From Candidatus Nitrosomarinus catalina (GTDB lineage: Archaea > Thermoproteota > Nitrososphaeria > Nitrososphaerales > Nitrosopumilaceae), in NCBI RefSeq assembly GCF_002156965.1, contig NZ_CP021324.1, positions 506,681 through 570,680 of the forward strand: a stretch of 64,000 nucleotides of DNA. Reading direction: 5' to 3'. The position numbers and the translations under genes are program-made. Below are positions 11,838 through 20,701 of the stretch, piece after piece. Numbering within the stretch: position 1 is the stretch's first letter; the number at the start of each line of letters is the position of its first letter. The notes beneath the pieces are model-generated. The model was not told the DNA's origin and made no database searches. It worked only from the letters and a program-made list of their open reading frames with translations.

Positions 11838-12845
11838 TTATTTTGTTAAATGGATGATATCTCCTGCAAAAATTTTACTAGTTTTTTCTTCATCTTTAAC
11901 TACTAATCCTCCATCATCATCTATTTTGATTGCATCTCCTTTCACTTTTCCTTGATGTGTCTCTACTTCTATTTTCTTTCCAATTGTTGATGATCTTTCG
12001 GTCCATTTTAAAATAATTTTTTTGCGTTGATTGTTGTTTAATTGTTCGTAAATTTTTTCTAATTCTAATAAGAATGATTGAATCAATTGTATTGGTTTAA
12101 TTTTATTTTTTTGTTCACTCAAGCTTGAAACTCCGTAGAAATTTGGTGTATTTTTTAATACTTTTTCTATTTCTTTACTATTTACTTCAAAATTTATTCC
12201 AACTCCTAAAACTAAATTTTCTATTTTGTTTGACTCTAATGATGCATCTACTAACATTCCTGCAAGTTTTTTTCCTTTGATAGTTAGGTCATTTGGCCAT
12301 TTTAATTCCGTTGTAATTTTACATGTTTTTTCAATAGCGTTTGATAATGCTAATGATGATGCAATTGGAAATAATGTGATATTTGAAATATCAAATTTTG
12401 GATGTAAGATTATAGAAAACCAGATGCCGCCTTTTGGTGAAATCCATTTTCTACCCGACCTTCCTTTTCCTCCTGTTTGTTTTTCTGCAATAATTATTAT
12501 CCCTTCTTTGTTTGATTCATTGGCAATTTTTAGCGCTTCAGTTTGTGTCGAGTCAACGGAATCGTAATAGTATGCCTGCTGACCTAGTAATTTTGTATCT
12601 AATTCATTTGTAATTTCCCATGGTAATAGCAAATCTGATTTCTTAGTTAGTTTGTATCCTTCTTTTTGTTTTGATTCAACTGTGTATCCTAATGCTTGAA
12701 TTTTTTTAATATGCTTCCATACTGCCACCCTGCTAATATGTAGTACATCACTTAGGTCTTGACCTGAGAGATATTCTGTATTGTGCTCTTTTAAAAATTT
12801 TAAAACTCTTAGTAATCCTGTATCTTCAAATGAATTGTAAATCAT
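11838..12845 (-). CDS. birA: Biotin-protein ligase with N-terminal winged helix (BirA)
   Basis: The first 65 residues form a winged helix (LSDVLHISRVAVWKHIKKIQ at 31-50), so the protein should both repress and ligate, like E. coli BirA. The ligase core has the adenylate loop GGKGRSGRKW (125-134) and the KWPNDL block near 183, and a small C-terminal beta domain. At 335 residues it is of normal two-domain length. Its known substrate in this phylum would be the biotin carrier of acetyl/propionyl-CoA carboxylase in the 3HP/4HB cycle; that gene is not in this window. Confidence 0.94.
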   Translation of the reverse strand: MIYNSFEDTGLLRVLKFLKEHNTEYLSGQDLSDVLHISRVAVWKHIKKIQALGYTVESKQKEGYKLTKKSDLLLPWEITNELDTKLLGQQAYYYDSVDSTQTEALKIANESNKEGIIIIAEKQTGGKGRSGRKWISPKGGIWFSIILHPKFDISNITLFPIASSLALSNAIEKTCKITTELKWPNDLTIKGKKLAGMLVDASLESNKIENLVLGVGINFEVNSKEIEKVLKNTPNFYGVSSLSEQKNKIKPIQLIQSFLLELEKIYEQLNNNQRKKIILKWTERSSTIGKKIEVETHQGKVKGDAIKIDDDGGLVVKDEEKTSKIFAGDIIHLTK

Positions 12846-12881
12846 TTTTCATTTTTTTGTAATTTTGTAATGAAATACAGT

Positions 12882-13379
12882 TTAGAATCCAATGTCAAAA
12901 TCAAATCCTCCATCATCCATACCTCCATCATCCATACTTTCTGCTGGCATGTTTTCTGGTCCGACAAAATTTGACATTCCTATTCCCATCATACTAAACA
13001 TCATTGAAAACATCATCATATCCATTACTCCAAAAAACATCATAGTTGGTAAAAATGACTTATTTTCTTCCATTTTTTGTTGTAGTTTCTGTTTGTCTCC
13101 ACTTTCGTAAATTGATTGCATTTCTTTCCATTTGTTTTGTATCTCTACAATCTTTTTATCTAATTCGTCTGATCCCTTATCTGTAATTTTTAATTCAATT
13201 TTTTTACCAAACCAACCTTTTTTTTCTTCAACTTTTATGAAGCCACTATTCTCTAATTGTTCTAATATTGAATTCAATTCTTCTGGATTGATTCTTGTTT
13301 CATTTTGAATATTTGAAAATTTCTTTTTACCTCTTCTAATTGATCCTAATACGATGACGTCTTTGGGTTCTGTATCCAT
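12882..13379 (-). CDS. Winged-helix protein with Met-rich hydrophobic segment and acidic tail
   Basis: Of 165 residues, the first 75 look like a winged helix (RINPEELNSILEQLENSGFI at 29-48, then a wing strand). A helical linker follows. Then comes a segment with many methionines (TMMFFGVMDMMMFSMMFSM, about 111-129), and an acidic, Gly/Asp-rich end. The Met-rich part could be a membrane segment, an SRP54-like hydrophobic groove or a metal-binding stretch. The family is unknown to me. It lies 36 nt upstream of birA on the same strand, so the two may be co-transcribed. Confidence 0.75.
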   Translation of the reverse strand: MDTEPKDVIVLGSIRRGKKKFSNIQNETRINPEELNSILEQLENSGFIKVEEKKGWFGKKIELKITDKGSDELDKKIVEIQNKWKEMQSIYESGDKQKLQQKMEENKSFLPTMMFFGVMDMMMFSMMFSMMGIGMSNFVGPENMPAESMDDGGMDDGGFDFDIGF

Positions 13380-13423
13380 AAATTATCTATATTTTTTATA
13401 ATTAAAATACTCTCTGATTTGAA

Positions 13424-14332
13424 TTAGATCTTATTTTTTTCTTTTAATTCTGATACTACTTGTGTGATTCCATCTTTATAATTTGAATATTTGAATTTGT
13501 AAATATTGGAAATTTTTTTATTTGATACTTTCATTGACGTTGTTAATAATTTTATTAAATCTCCGCCTAATACCGCTTTAGCCAAAAATGCTGGAACGCT
13601 TCCAGGATGTTTTGCACCAATTTGGTCTGCTGTAAAATTTGAAAATTCTTTGAATGTCACTGGTTCAGAATCTGCAATTATGAATGATTCTCCAAATGCT
13701 TTTTCTTCTAAAACTGAAATCATACTGCCTACTGCATCATCTACATGAACAAACCCTTTGAAATAATCTCCTCCTCCAGGCATTCTAAAAGTATTTTTTT
13801 TCAATCTCTTGATTAACATTTCATAAAACCACCCATCTGAACCATACACGTCTCCGAAATGCACAACTGCAAAATCTATTTTATTTTTTAATGAATTCTC
13901 TTTTAGATATTTTTCTGCATCTAATCTGATTTTAACAAAATTTGTATTTGGGTTATATTTTTGATTTTCATCGATTACTTTCTCTCCTGTTTCACCATAT
14001 ACTCCTAATCCTGAAATGTATATTATCGAATTTGTTATATTTTTAATTTCCTCAAATAATTTTTTTGTTCCGTCTAAATTGACTTTTTCTAGTATTTTTT
14101 TATTTTTTTCTAAAGGTGTATGTGATGCTAGGTGAAATACACAATTAAATTTCAAATCCTTGAAATCTATTTTTTTATCCGTTAGATCACCATATATGAT
14201 ATTTGATTTTGGATTGCCTTCTTTTCCTTTTCGAACTAAACTGGTAACTTTGTATCCTTTTTTGATTAATTCATCTACTAATCTTGAACCAATGAATCCT
14301 GTTGCTCCTGTAACTAATACCGATTTTGTCAT
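13424..14332 (-). CDS. NAD-dependent epimerase/dehydratase-like protein (extended SDR)
   Basis: The Rossmann motif TGATGFIG gives G9-x2-G12-x2-G15 at the N-terminus, followed by the acidic GDLTD (48-52) and HLAS (67-70), all typical of extended SDR sugar epimerases. The catalytic YxxxK appears changed: by alignment to the usual xxKLEAEK helix, Phe132 and Arg136 stand where Tyr and Lys are expected (NFVKIRLDAEK, 131-141). If correct, the protein may not do the usual chemistry. The sugar or other substrate is unknown. Confidence 0.85.
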   Translation of the reverse strand: MTKSVLVTGATGFIGSRLVDELIKKGYKVTSLVRKGKEGNPKSNIIYGDLTDKKIDFKDLKFNCVFHLASHTPLEKNKKILEKVNLDGTKKLFEEIKNITNSIIYISGLGVYGETGEKVIDENQKYNPNTNFVKIRLDAEKYLKENSLKNKIDFAVVHFGDVYGSDGWFYEMLIKRLKKNTFRMPGGGDYFKGFVHVDDAVGSMISVLEEKAFGESFIIADSEPVTFKEFSNFTADQIGAKHPGSVPAFLAKAVLGGDLIKLLTTSMKVSNKKISNIYKFKYSNYKDGITQVVSELKEKNKI

Positions 14333-14427
14333 ATGACAACTCTAACTTTTTGCCTTTTATTGTATTTGTTTTTCTTCAACTAGTGCCATAATTTAAAAAT
14401 TATATGCTCTATAATTGATTGCACATC

Positions 14428-14841
14428 ATGAACCAAGATTCTTTTTCTGACCAACAAATTATGGATATTTTATCATTAAGAACTGTTGCTGTAATTGGAA
14501 TGTCTAAACATTCGTCAAAGGCTGCACACTATGTTCCAAAATATCTATTTGATAATGGATATGAAATAACTCCTGTAAATCCTAATGCTGAAAAAATTTT
14601 GGATATTTCTTGCTATGACTCTGTTTCTGAAATAGAAGGATCTGTTGACATCATTGATGTATTTCGACCCTCTGAACAAATTTCAACTATTATTGAGGAA
14701 TGTATAGAAAAAAAGCCTAAAGTGATTTGGCTTCAAGAGGGCATTCATGACTTTGAATCTGAGGAATTAGCTCGAAAAGCTGGAATACTTGTTGTTTTTA
14801 ACAGATGTATGTTAGCTGAACACCGGAGATTGAATTTATGA
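14428..14841 (+). CDS. CoA-binding domain protein (YccU type)
   Basis: A 137-residue Rossmann-like CoA-binding protein. TVAVIGMSKHSSKAAHYVPKYL follows the usual pattern of the glycine turn and the following helix near the N-terminus. Then come VNPN and, near the end, WLQEGIHD and NRCMLAEHRRL. Family members bind CoA; the role is unclear. ATG at 14428 is preferred to the TTG nine bases upstream. Its last four bases overlap the next gene (ATGA), so the two are translationally coupled. Confidence 0.88.
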   Translation: MNQDSFSDQQIMDILSLRTVAVIGMSKHSSKAAHYVPKYLFDNGYEITPVNPNAEKILDISCYDSVSEIEGSVDIIDVFRPSEQISTIIEECIEKKPKVIWLQEGIHDFESEELARKAGILVVFNRCMLAEHRRLNL

Positions 14842-15206
14842 CTACTTTTGATAATTTTCAACATGATTTGACTGAATTAGTTAAAAAATATGAAAAAGAA
14901 CTTGGACTAAAAATTGAAGAAGATCTTGAATATGATATAATCAAAATTTTTGGTCCAAAAATTACTTCTTTGGCAAGGGCACAAAACGGTCTTAATGATG
15001 TAACTGAATTAGCACATGCTACTGCTGAACATCATCCTTACTGGAATTTATTATCCAATTGTTCAGAAATTGGTCATACTGTTTTGGATAATTGGAAAAA
15101 ATCCTTATCTTCAGATGATGTCGCTGACATTGAATGGGCTTTAAAAGAGATTAATCAAACACTTGAAAAAATTAAAAAAAATAAAATCATGCCTCATGAA
15201 CATTGA
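14838..15206 (+). CDS. Conserved hypothetical helical protein
   Basis: A 122-residue protein whose start overlaps the CoA-binding gene by four bases, a strong sign of a shared operon. It is helical and has a histidine-rich stretch (AHATAEHHPYW, about 59-69) that might bind metal. It ends in basic residues and a HEH tail. I do not recognise a family. Confidence 0.75.
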   Translation: MTTFDNFQHDLTELVKKYEKELGLKIEEDLEYDIIKIFGPKITSLARAQNGLNDVTELAHATAEHHPYWNLLSNCSEIGHTVLDNWKKSLSSDDVADIEWALKEINQTLEKIKKNKIMPHEH

Positions 15207-15304
15207 TTTATTTTAATCTCAGTTTACTAATTTTTTCTTCATGTTCTGGTAATCCCTGACAATGATGGTTTCCTTAATAAATAACCTCTTTCTGAGATTC
15301 TGTG

Positions 15305-15892
15305 ATGAGTTCCGATAATGAGGATAAATCCGATCGATTTGGTACTGTTAAAGTAGGATTTGGAGCTGGTTTGGTCGCAGGTTGCGCACTATTTTCTTCA
15401 TTTCTCTCAATTGATCAACAACTAAACATTCCACATGGTACCTTTTACAAAACAATAGGTATTCCTATGGGCGTTGAAGGTTTTGGAGCTGTTCTTATTG
15501 GTTTGATGATGCACATTACAGTTGCAGCATTAATTGGAATTGCTTACAACTTGTCAGCATCTTATTGGAGAACATTTAGAATTATTACAATTCCAAAGGG
15601 AATTTTAACTGGTGCAGTTACAGGAGCAATTGTATTTAGTTTAGCGTTCTTACCACTGCATACGTTGGTAATGATGCCTCTTCTTGAAAATGCACTTGAA
15701 TCTAGTGACACATTAATCAACATATTGCCTAAAGAAAAAGAAGCATTGTTGACATTGATACAAGGTAATGACTTTGTATTGTGGTATTCTGCATTCTTGC
15801 ATGTACTATTTGGTGCAGTTTTAGGACTAATGTCTGGATTCATACTCCATGATAGATACAGAAATGTAACTAGAATTCGTTCATTCTGGTAA
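15305..15892 (+). CDS. Four-helix integral membrane protein
   Basis: A 195-residue membrane protein with a charged N-terminal tail and hydrophobic segments at about 16-35, 59-81, 97-119 and 160-182. GTG at 15302 directly before the ATG is another possible start. The segments contain conserved-looking Gly and one His in the second helix (HITVAAL). I recognise it as a type common in ammonia-oxidising archaea but know no function. Confidence 0.8.
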   Translation: MSSDNEDKSDRFGTVKVGFGAGLVAGCALFSSFLSIDQQLNIPHGTFYKTIGIPMGVEGFGAVLIGLMMHITVAALIGIAYNLSASYWRTFRIITIPKGILTGAVTGAIVFSLAFLPLHTLVMMPLLENALESSDTLINILPKEKEALLTLIQGNDFVLWYSAFLHVLFGAVLGLMSGFILHDRYRNVTRIRSFW

Positions 15893-15964
15893 CCTTTTCA
15901 AAAATATTTTATTTGCTTTTCTTTTTCAAATGTTTAAAATAACTGATACATTCTATTTTTTACA

Positions 15965-16147
15965 ATGAGTTCTATTGAATCTAAAATTGAGAAATCTGAA
16001 ATTTCTACTGCTGAATTAATTGGACATTTTAGAGAAAAATGCAAAACTTGTGGACATCATAGAATTATGCATAATGAATTTGGTCAATGTGAAGGCGTAA
16101 TGAATAAACCTTGTACCTCTGGTTGCGATAAATTTAATGCAGAATAA
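15965..16147 (+). CDS. Small Cys/His-rich (zinc-binding) protein
   Basis: A 60-residue protein with CKTCGHHRIMHNEFGQC (about 26-42) and two further cysteines (PCTSGC, 49-54). The spacing can form one or two zinc sites. It may mediate protein or nucleic-acid contacts. No family name is known to me. Confidence 0.75.
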   Translation: MSSIESKIEKSEISTAELIGHFREKCKTCGHHRIMHNEFGQCEGVMNKPCTSGCDKFNAE

Positions 16148-16190
16148 TGTCCGTTTTTGACTAATCTTTAATATCATTAAATTGTACATT

Positions 16191-16847
16191 ATGTTGATGA
16201 GGGATTTCCACCCTGATGATGATTTTGCTTCTCCTGAAGAATATTCTCCTGAAAGCTCTCCTGATGACTTTGATCCAGGCCTTCCGAATCAATTATTGGA
16301 TTTTGTCTTACGTTCTGAACCTGCTGAAGTAGTTGATACTGATTTATTTGCAGTTATGAAAAAGAGACGTTCAACTAGAAAATTTTCTGATAAACCTGTT
16401 GAAACAGTAAAGATTGATAAAATTATTGCAGCAGCTGACACTGCACCAACGGCTGGTAATTTTCAAGGGTTTGAAATATTCTATGTTAAAAGCCCTGAGA
16501 AAAAAAGACTGTTAGTTGATGCATGTAATTTTCAGTCCTGTGTTGATGCACCCATAGTGTTAGTTTTTTGTAAAAATCCTTCCAGGGTCAAATTTAATTT
16601 TCCCCCATACGTACTTCGAAAGTTTGCAATTCAAGATGCAACTCTTGCAGCTGGTTATTCCCAACTTGCAGCACAAGCATTGGGATTAAGTTCTATTTGG
16701 ATTGGAATGTTTGATGAACAAAAAGTAATGGATATTCTTCAAACTGATTTGGTTCCTTCATCATTACTGTGTATTGGATATCCAAAACAAAGTAAATTCC
16801 CTAAACCTAGACGTAATCTTAAAGATCTAGTAAATGTAGTTTGGTAG
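16191..16847 (+). CDS. Nitroreductase family flavoprotein
   Basis: The FMN-binding start of the family is clear: KKRRSTRKFSDKPV (about 57-70), then the PTAGNFQGFE block and a C-terminal CIGYPKQ. The N-terminal 40 residues are acidic and precede the usual domain. ATG at 16191 has a TATA-like box (CTTTAATAT) about 25 nt upstream; ATG at 16197 is also possible. Family members reduce nitro groups, quinones or flavin; the substrate is unknown. A second nitroreductase is at 28567-29172. Confidence 0.9.
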   Translation: MLMRDFHPDDDFASPEEYSPESSPDDFDPGLPNQLLDFVLRSEPAEVVDTDLFAVMKKRRSTRKFSDKPVETVKIDKIIAAADTAPTAGNFQGFEIFYVKSPEKKRLLVDACNFQSCVDAPIVLVFCKNPSRVKFNFPPYVLRKFAIQDATLAAGYSQLAAQALGLSSIWIGMFDEQKVMDILQTDLVPSSLLCIGYPKQSKFPKPRRNLKDLVNVVW

Positions 16848-16898
16848 CTTAACCTAAAATCCTCCATCTTTAAATATTCATCAATATTGCAGTATTTT

Positions 16899-17132
16899 AT
16901 GACTGACGCATATGTTATGTTAAATTGTGAATTAGGAGCAGAAGAAAAAATCATTGAACAGTTAAAGGAATTAGAACAAGTAGTTGATGTTTTTGAAACA
17001 ATAGGTACACATGATATGATGGTAAAGTTACAAGGTGAAAATTTTGAAAAAATTCGAGAAATTGTATCGTGGAATATTCAAAAATTAGATAAGGTTCGTT
17101 CTACTGCAACTTTAATCAAAAAAGAAAATTAA
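16899..17132 (+). CDS. Stand-alone Lrp/AsnC ligand-binding (RAM) domain
   Basis: A 77-residue protein that corresponds to the effector domain of Lrp/AsnC regulators without the helix-turn-helix: AYVMLNCELGAEEKII, then VVDVFETIGTHDMMVKL, then an RSTATLI end. Such stand-alone RAM proteins form oligomers and bind amino acids, and may modulate full-length regulators. ATG at 16899 is chosen over the upstream TTG. Confidence 0.9.
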   Translation: MTDAYVMLNCELGAEEKIIEQLKELEQVVDVFETIGTHDMMVKLQGENFEKIREIVSWNIQKLDKVRSTATLIKKEN

Positions 17133-17177
17133 ATCCAAATTCAGTATGCTTAAGTTTGAACTTAATTATGATTTACT

Positions 17178-17387
17178 ATGGATATCTCTTCAACTAAACT
17201 GCCAATTATTCTAATAGTGGTTCTTGTAGGCATTTTGGTTTTACAATTTGCTACAAATGATAACTCTAAACCTCTAATTGATCCAGAAACCTGTGAACTG
17301 TACATTATGGATTCTCAAATCAATACTAAAACATATTTGAATGAATTTAATCAAAAATGTTTGGAATTTAAGAGCTTAAACGATTAG
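17178..17387 (+). CDS. Small single-pass membrane protein
   Basis: A 69-residue protein with one membrane helix at about 8-24 (PIILIVVLVGILVLQFA) and a soluble tail with two cysteines (Cys39 and Cys60) that could form a disulfide outside the membrane. No family is known to me. Confidence 0.7.
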   Translation: MDISSTKLPIILIVVLVGILVLQFATNDNSKPLIDPETCELYIMDSQINTKTYLNEFNQKCLEFKSLND

Positions 17388-17428
17388 TAGCTTTCAATCC
17401 TTAATTATGATTAATATCATTGGAAATC

Positions 17429-17605
17429 ATGACTGGCGATAAGAATGAAATTGATAATCTTATTGATACCATGATTGAAAGTGGTGATGAATTAGTAAAT
17501 AATCTGAAAACTGTTTTGCCTAATTCTTTATCTGAATCGATGATAATGTTTCATGAATCAAATGTTGAAAATTTAAAAAAAATTAAAGAATTTCTTAACG
17601 GCTAA
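17429..17605 (+). CDS. Small helical protein of unknown function
   Basis: A 58-residue acidic, helical protein from ATG 17429; a TTG nine bases upstream is also possible. A TATA-like TTAATTATG lies about 25 nt upstream, consistent with its own leaderless mRNA. Family unknown. Confidence 0.6.
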   Translation: MTGDKNEIDNLIDTMIESGDELVNNLKTVLPNSLSESMIMFHESNVENLKKIKEFLNG

Positions 17606-17668
17606 ATTACTTTCCAATTAGTATGATTGCTACCATACTCTTTTTAATGAATATTTGACTTTTTTATT

Positions 17669-18049
17669 GTGATTAGAACTAGAACCATCTCTGTACATGT
17701 TGATAAAATTGCAGGTGATACATTTGATGCCATTGTTGAATTGTTTCCAAAAATAATTCCTGATGCAAAAATTAATTCCAGTGGATGGTGGTCATTTATT
17801 GGACCTTACGGAAAATCTAAAGTCAAATTTAATTCCAACAGATCCCTGGGAATTCTTGATCATCAATATGTTGATGAGGAATCAACTTGGAACATTCCAA
17901 TGCGTATAATTCCTAATGGTGATTTCTCTGAATTGGTAATTGTTTTGACAAAACCTCCACAACTAACTGATTTTCAATTCGATGACAGAGTTGAAAGAAT
18001 CAATGAACTTGTCTTTTCTATGAAAACTCTTCTTGAATCTAAATCTTAA
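17669..18049 (+). CDS. Conserved hypothetical protein
   Basis: A 126-residue protein from GTG 17669, with TTTTTAATGA about 25 nt upstream. The strand-helix pattern (TISVHVDKIAGDTFDAIVEL, then WWSFIGPYGKSKVKF) is like SRPBCC/START proteins, in which a strand is followed by a helix and a beta-sheet, but this is only a resemblance. It may bind a hydrophobic ligand. Confidence 0.65.
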   Translation: MIRTRTISVHVDKIAGDTFDAIVELFPKIIPDAKINSSGWWSFIGPYGKSKVKFNSNRSLGILDHQYVDEESTWNIPMRIIPNGDFSELVIVLTKPPQLTDFQFDDRVERINELVFSMKTLLESKS

Positions 18050-18256
18050 TTTTTTACTTTATTGTTGTGCTTAAATGTAAATTTTGTAATAGTAATTGAA
18101 AGAAATTGCCACATGAGGAATAAGTTTTCAGAGATTAGAAGATTACATCTCTGCCAATCAAGATGAGTTGAATCTCTTTCTGTGTTGATGAATTCTGATG
18201 GTGAGTTCTTACAAAACATAATAACATAAATTCTACTTTCTTGATTTAGACGTAGA
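18050..18256. other. Non-coding stretch of about 200 bases
   Basis: No convincing frame was found. The stretch has CAGAGA (18140-18145) and TCTCTG (18159-18164), which could make a 6-bp hairpin, and a TATA-like CTTAAATG near 18070. It might encode a small RNA, but I could not assign a class; the C/D-box-like pieces near 18184 are not properly spaced. Confidence 0.4.
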
Positions 18257-18478
18257 ATGAAATGTAATTATTGTAATGAAATTTTTGATGGCGATGATTC
18301 AATTTTGGTCCATTTTCGTCATTTGGGTAAGAATCATTATGATGTACTGACTGATGTGGATAAAATCATGTATGATACTCGAAAAAAAATGATTGAATCA
18401 AAACAAGAATATGATTCTCAAAAACAAAATGACGGTGATTCTGATTTGGTTTTTAATTCTCGTTATTCTAAAGATTAG
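18257..18478 (+). CDS. C2H2 zinc-finger microprotein
   Basis: A 73-residue protein that opens with one C2H2 finger: CNYCNEIFDGDDSILVHF then HLGKNH (Cys3, Cys6, His19 and His26 area). The rest is charged and helical. Archaeal single-finger proteins of this sort may bind DNA, RNA or protein. A similar finger is encoded at 58133-58306 (minus). Convergent with the next gene, two bases apart. Confidence 0.85.
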   Translation: MKCNYCNEIFDGDDSILVHFRHLGKNHYDVLTDVDKIMYDTRKKMIESKQEYDSQKQNDGDSDLVFNSRYSKD

Positions 18479-18480
18479 AT

Positions 18481-18807
18481 TTATTCTTCTTTGCCTGGTC
18501 CGACTACATCTTCTGGCTTAATTTTACTGTCCCAGTCTCCTCTAATTCCTTTAATCAATGAAATTATTCCAGCTGCTATGAATGCTAAAACTAATCCAAA
18601 AAATACTGTTTGATCCATTATCTTAAATGAACAATTGATCTTTTGTGGAGGTTTATCATCAAAGTATTCGTAACATGTTCCAAATTCATTTGATTCTATT
18701 GTTGCTGCTTGATATTCATGACCAAAAGCACCCAATACAATTACTCCTACAAAAATTAATGCAACTCCTAAAATTATGAATCGCATATCACTCATATTTT
18801 TTTTCAA
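18481..18807 (-). CDS. Two-helix membrane protein
   Basis: A 108-residue protein with membrane helices at about 9-28 and 68-86 and an external loop of 40 residues holding Cys45 and Cys59. The C-terminal tail is charged. ATG at 18795 is an alternative start. Family unknown. Confidence 0.75.
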   Translation of the reverse strand: MKKNMSDMRFIILGVALIFVGVIVLGAFGHEYQAATIESNEFGTCYEYFDDKPPQKINCSFKIMDQTVFFGLVLAFIAAGIISLIKGIRGDWDSKIKPEDVVGPGKEE

Positions 18808-18849
18808 TGATTCACAGTATTTAGATTTTAACCCAAAAAATAACTAATG

Positions 18850-19311
18850 TTATTTTTCTAACAACTTTTTCAAATTTTCTAAAGATGCCTCGTAGAACGA
18901 ACCCATAAACACCAGAAATTCTAGAAATTGTTTTTCAGACATTTTTTGACTGTTTAGATATGATTGCCATGTTAATTCAGTCGATGTTTTAGTTTTCTTT
19001 TTAATAGAAATTGTTGCAACATATGCTCTTAATGGCAAACCTTCTGTTGCGACATATGTGAAATATTCTCCTTTTTCCCATGCCACTACATGTTCTTCAA
19101 TCTCGTTTCCATCTCCAAATGTGATTAATCTAATTGCCCCTACTCCTTTTTTCTTTGCAGATAGATATTCTGTTTTAGTTACATCTACTAACCATGAAGA
19201 CAACCCTCCGATATTGCTGATTTTTCTCCAAACTTTGTCTTTTGATGCCTTAATTTTGATAGTTTTTTTGACTGTTCCCGTGTGAAATGATTTTTGAAGA
19301 TTTTTTGCCAT
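18850..19311 (-). CDS. SRPBCC (START-like) family protein
   Basis: A 153-residue protein with the polyketide cyclase/dehydrase-like SRPBCC pattern: KKTIKIKASKDKVWRKISNIGG near the start, then GVGAIRLITFGDG, then a beta-rich middle and a long C-terminal helix. The fold binds hydrophobic ligands in a helix-grip cavity. The ligand is unknown. Confidence 0.85.
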   Translation of the reverse strand: MAKNLQKSFHTGTVKKTIKIKASKDKVWRKISNIGGLSSWLVDVTKTEYLSAKKKGVGAIRLITFGDGNEIEEHVVAWEKGEYFTYVATEGLPLRAYVATISIKKKTKTSTELTWQSYLNSQKMSEKQFLEFLVFMGSFYEASLENLKKLLEK

Positions 19312-19387
19312 GTCTATATCAAATTTTTATTAGATTTTAAGATATGTGTAAGAATCATTTTTAATCCCTACGGCATAATCTTATCAA

Positions 19388-20671
19388 ATGGTCTTTGGAT
19401 GGGGTAAAAAAAAGCAAGTGGAAGAGCAACCTGTTGAACGTAAAAGTGTTAATCAAGACATTGAACTTTCTGAAGTTCCTCAAATTATCAATGATTTACG
19501 TAAATTAAGAGAATCTCAAACCATTTCGGAAATAAAAAACTTGAGAAATGATACTGCACCATTAATTGATGATCTTATGAAAATTGGAATTGTTTTAGAA
19601 AAAGATGATCTAAACATTGATGACATTGATAAGCACTTGGCAATAATTGTGGTTAGAGGAAAGAAGCAAGTTATTGATATTTTAAAAAAAGATGTCAAAA
19701 CATTAATTCAAGTTTCAACAATTGAGGATGCAAAAAAATTAGATTATTTTCTAACTCAATTATTAAAAAAAGTTGGTGATGTTTTGGGTAGACAAACTAG
19801 AGTCATCCATATATTTGCAAAAAAATACGCAAACCAACTAACTACTAATCTAAAAATTATGAACGAAAATTCTGATAATATTACAAAACTTCTAAAACAT
19901 TTTGATTCAACTCAATCTAGTTTTGATGAAATTGATGAAATGTTAAGTAAAATTAATTCTCTCAAACAAGACCGCATTGACAAAACAAAACGTAATGCTG
20001 AGATACAAGAAAATTTAAAATCTCTACAAGAAAGAAGCACTTCTCTAAAAAAGTCCCTTGATGAAATTCATACGTCTGAAAATTATCAAAAATATGTTTC
20101 ATTACAAAATGAACTCAATGATTTCATGAAACAAAAATCTAAAATTAAGTCTGAAATAGACGCTCAATTCACAAAAATTTCTCGTCCACTTGGTAGATAT
20201 GCATATGCTTCTTCATTAGATAAGGAACAAACCCATATTTTGTCTACTTTGGTAGATAATCCTTTTGATGCATTAATCGCTGAAAATTTAGATTCAATAA
20301 TTTTAATTTTAGAAAATATTCGAAAAGGCATTACTTCAGGTTCTATATCCGTTAAGGATACTCAAAAAACATTATCTCAATTAACTGAAACTGAAGAATC
20401 CTTGGATGGTTTTATAAAAAAAGTGTCTGAATATTCTACTGTTTCTGATTCTATGCAAGTGGAACTCAAAAATTTAAAACCTCAGAACTTGACTTCTACT
20501 GAAAACGATATTTCAAAGACTAGTGAATCTGAAAATGATGAACGCCAAAAATCTAAGACCATTTTATCTGAAATCGGTGAAATAGATTCAGAAATACCTA
20601 AACTCATATCTAAGATAGAGGGTAAATTACAAATTTTTTCATCGACTCGATATACTATCTCAAAATCTTAA
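19388..20671 (+). CDS. Large coiled-coil protein
   Basis: A 427-residue, almost fully helical and highly charged protein. It opens with MVFGWGKKK. The strongest coiled coil is at about 185-265 (many Lys/Glu/Leu heptads). I see no enzyme motif and no membrane segment. It resembles archaeal cytoskeletal or chromosome-associated coiled-coil proteins only in general composition; an ESCRT-III (CdvB) relation was considered but not supported. The JAMM gene follows 30 bases later in the same direction. Confidence 0.75.
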   Translation: MVFGWGKKKQVEEQPVERKSVNQDIELSEVPQIINDLRKLRESQTISEIKNLRNDTAPLIDDLMKIGIVLEKDDLNIDDIDKHLAIIVVRGKKQVIDILKKDVKTLIQVSTIEDAKKLDYFLTQLLKKVGDVLGRQTRVIHIFAKKYANQLTTNLKIMNENSDNITKLLKHFDSTQSSFDEIDEMLSKINSLKQDRIDKTKRNAEIQENLKSLQERSTSLKKSLDEIHTSENYQKYVSLQNELNDFMKQKSKIKSEIDAQFTKISRPLGRYAYASSLDKEQTHILSTLVDNPFDALIAENLDSIILILENIRKGITSGSISVKDTQKTLSQLTETEESLDGFIKKVSEYSTVSDSMQVELKNLKPQNLTSTENDISKTSESENDERQKSKTILSEIGEIDSEIPKLISKIEGKLQIFSSTRYTISKS

Positions 20672-20701
20672 ATTTATTTACCAAGTAATTACACTGTTCT
20701 T

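Noticed and set aside
15207..15301. Minus-strand fragment with HHCQGLPEHEEKI-like reading
   Set aside because: A stop codon stands directly before it and no start codon is available; it may be a remnant of a small zinc protein but cannot be supported.
18170..18210. C/D-box sRNA (TTGATGA near 18184 and CTGA near 18193)
   Set aside because: The C- and D-like boxes are only three bases apart and leave no guide; no terminal stem.
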